Shown: positions 5,996 through 6,482 of the stretch, piece after piece | Position numbering within the stretch: the stretch's first letter is position 1 | How the letters are laid out: each line of letters opens with the position of its first letter | Assembly (NCBI GenBank): GCA_959018215.1 | Contig: CAUEKL010000137.1 | Coordinates: 1 to 6,482, forward strand | Length of the DNA: 6,482 bases | Direction of reading: 5' to 3' | Source: an uncultured Gemmiger sp. | Lineage (GTDB): Bacteria > Bacillota > Clostridia > Oscillospirales > Ruminococcaceae | The notes under the pieces: model-generated | Databases searched by the model: none | Told to the model about the DNA's origin: nothing | Seen by the model: the letters and a program-made list of their open reading frames with translations, nothing else | Made by a program: the position numbers and the translations under genes

Positions 5996-6050
5996 CATAC
6001 AAAAACAGCCGCACCCCCTTTGTTTCGGGGATGCGGCTGTCTGTATTTTT
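5996..6050. terminator. Bidirectional terminator between sfsA and icd
   Basis: The stem 6005-6018 with 6027-6040 (14 positions, one C-A mismatch) has an 8-base loop. On the plus strand it is followed by CTGTATTTTT. On the minus strand the A-rich flank at 5990-6005 reads as a T-rich tail. It lies between two converging genes and suits both. Confidence 0.88.
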
Positions 6051-6060
6051 CGTGGGGGAA

Positions 6061-6482
6061 TCAGGCCAGGGCCTGCTCCATCCGGGCGCGGATCTCCTTG
6101 AGGAATTCCAGGGAGGTGACCTTGCGGGCCGGGGTCTCCCCTTCCCACATGGCGCACAGGTCGCCGGTCATGACGCCGGACTCGATGGTGTCGATGGTGG
6201 CCTTTTCCAGCACATCGGCAAACTTGCCCAGGGCGTCGATGCCATCCAGCTCGCCGCGCTTGCGCAGGGCGCCGGACCAGGCAAAGAGGGTGGCCACCGG
6301 GTTGGTGGAGGTCTCTTCGCCCTTCAGGTACTTGTAATAGTGGCGGGTGACGGTGCCGTGGGCGGCCTCGTACTCATAGTTGCCGTCCGGGGAAACCAGC
6401 ACCGAGGTCATCATGGCCAGGGAGCCGAAGGCGGTGGAGACCATATCGCTCATCACGTCGCCGTCGTAGTTCTTGCAGGCCC
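6061..6482 (-). CDS. icd: NADP-dependent isocitrate dehydrogenase, type II (C-terminal part)
   Basis: The last 139 residues are visible, read from the right edge to a TGA at 6063-6061; a complete enzyme of this type has about 400. It oxidatively decarboxylates isocitrate to 2-oxoglutarate with NADP in the cytoplasm, feeding glutamate synthesis. The fragment is strongly like the homodimeric eukaryote-like class (human IDH1 type) rather than the E. coli class. KNYDGDVMSD carries the two metal-binding aspartates equivalent to IDH1 Asp275 and Asp279, and FGSLAMMTSVLVSPDG follows. EAAHGTVTRHY is the NADP-binding loop, equivalent to IDH1 residues about 310-315, and STNPVATLFAW is the next conserved block. 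The C-terminus ends in a charged helix of normal length, so only the window edge truncates it. It converges on sfsA across a shared terminator. Confidence 0.95.
   Translation of the reverse strand, partial: ACKNYDGDVMSDMVSTAFGSLAMMTSVLVSPDGNYEYEAAHGTVTRHYYKYLKGEETSTNPVATLFAWSGALRKRGELDGIDALGKFADVLEKATIDTIESGVMTGDLCAMWEGETPARKVTSLEFLKEIRARMEQALA

Overview
The window reads as chromosomal DNA from a GC-rich anaerobic Clostridia-type Firmicute, most likely a gut Oscillospiraceae/Ruminococcaceae relative (Faecalibacterium, Gemmiger or Subdoligranulum-like). This is inferred from strong AGGAGG-type ribosome binding sites, GC-rich genes separated by AT-rich promoters with sigma-70/SigA-like boxes, and a xylan-type glycosidase beside a ROK regulator. 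The genus cannot be fixed from the sequence alone.

Layout, left to right. (1) The 3' end of an unrecognised gene (1-356, +) overlaps by an ATGA start-stop junction with a family 43 glycoside hydrolase (353-1900, +), closed by an intrinsic terminator. (2) A ROK-family repressor gene (2046-3173, +) has its own promoter, with an AT-rich palindrome over the -10 and start region, and ends in a GC-rich hairpin. (3) A zinc-dependent, NAD-type polyol dehydrogenase gene (3368-4420, +) has a strong promoter, and a palindrome closely resembling the one upstream of the ROK gene lies at its start region. It ends in a strong hairpin that can work in both directions. (4) A DUF1643-like gene (4593-5213, -) is divergent from sfsA (5298-5978, +), with 84 bp between them. 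(5) A second bidirectional terminator separates sfsA from the convergent 3' part of a type II NADP-dependent isocitrate dehydrogenase gene (6061 to the right edge, -).

How the genes may work together (inference): the GH43 enzyme would release pentoses (xylose or arabinose) from oligosaccharides, and the polyol dehydrogenase would interconvert a polyol and a ketose such as xylitol/xylulose or sorbitol/fructose. The ROK protein would sense a sugar-derived ligand and repress both itself and the dehydrogenase through the shared palindrome. The right-hand half (DUF1643, sfsA, icd) looks like ordinary chromosomal housekeeping content.

No mobile element, CRISPR array, tRNA or rRNA was seen, and no gene-free stretch exceeds 300 bases. 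The most informative signal not explained by the genes is the pair of matching operators.
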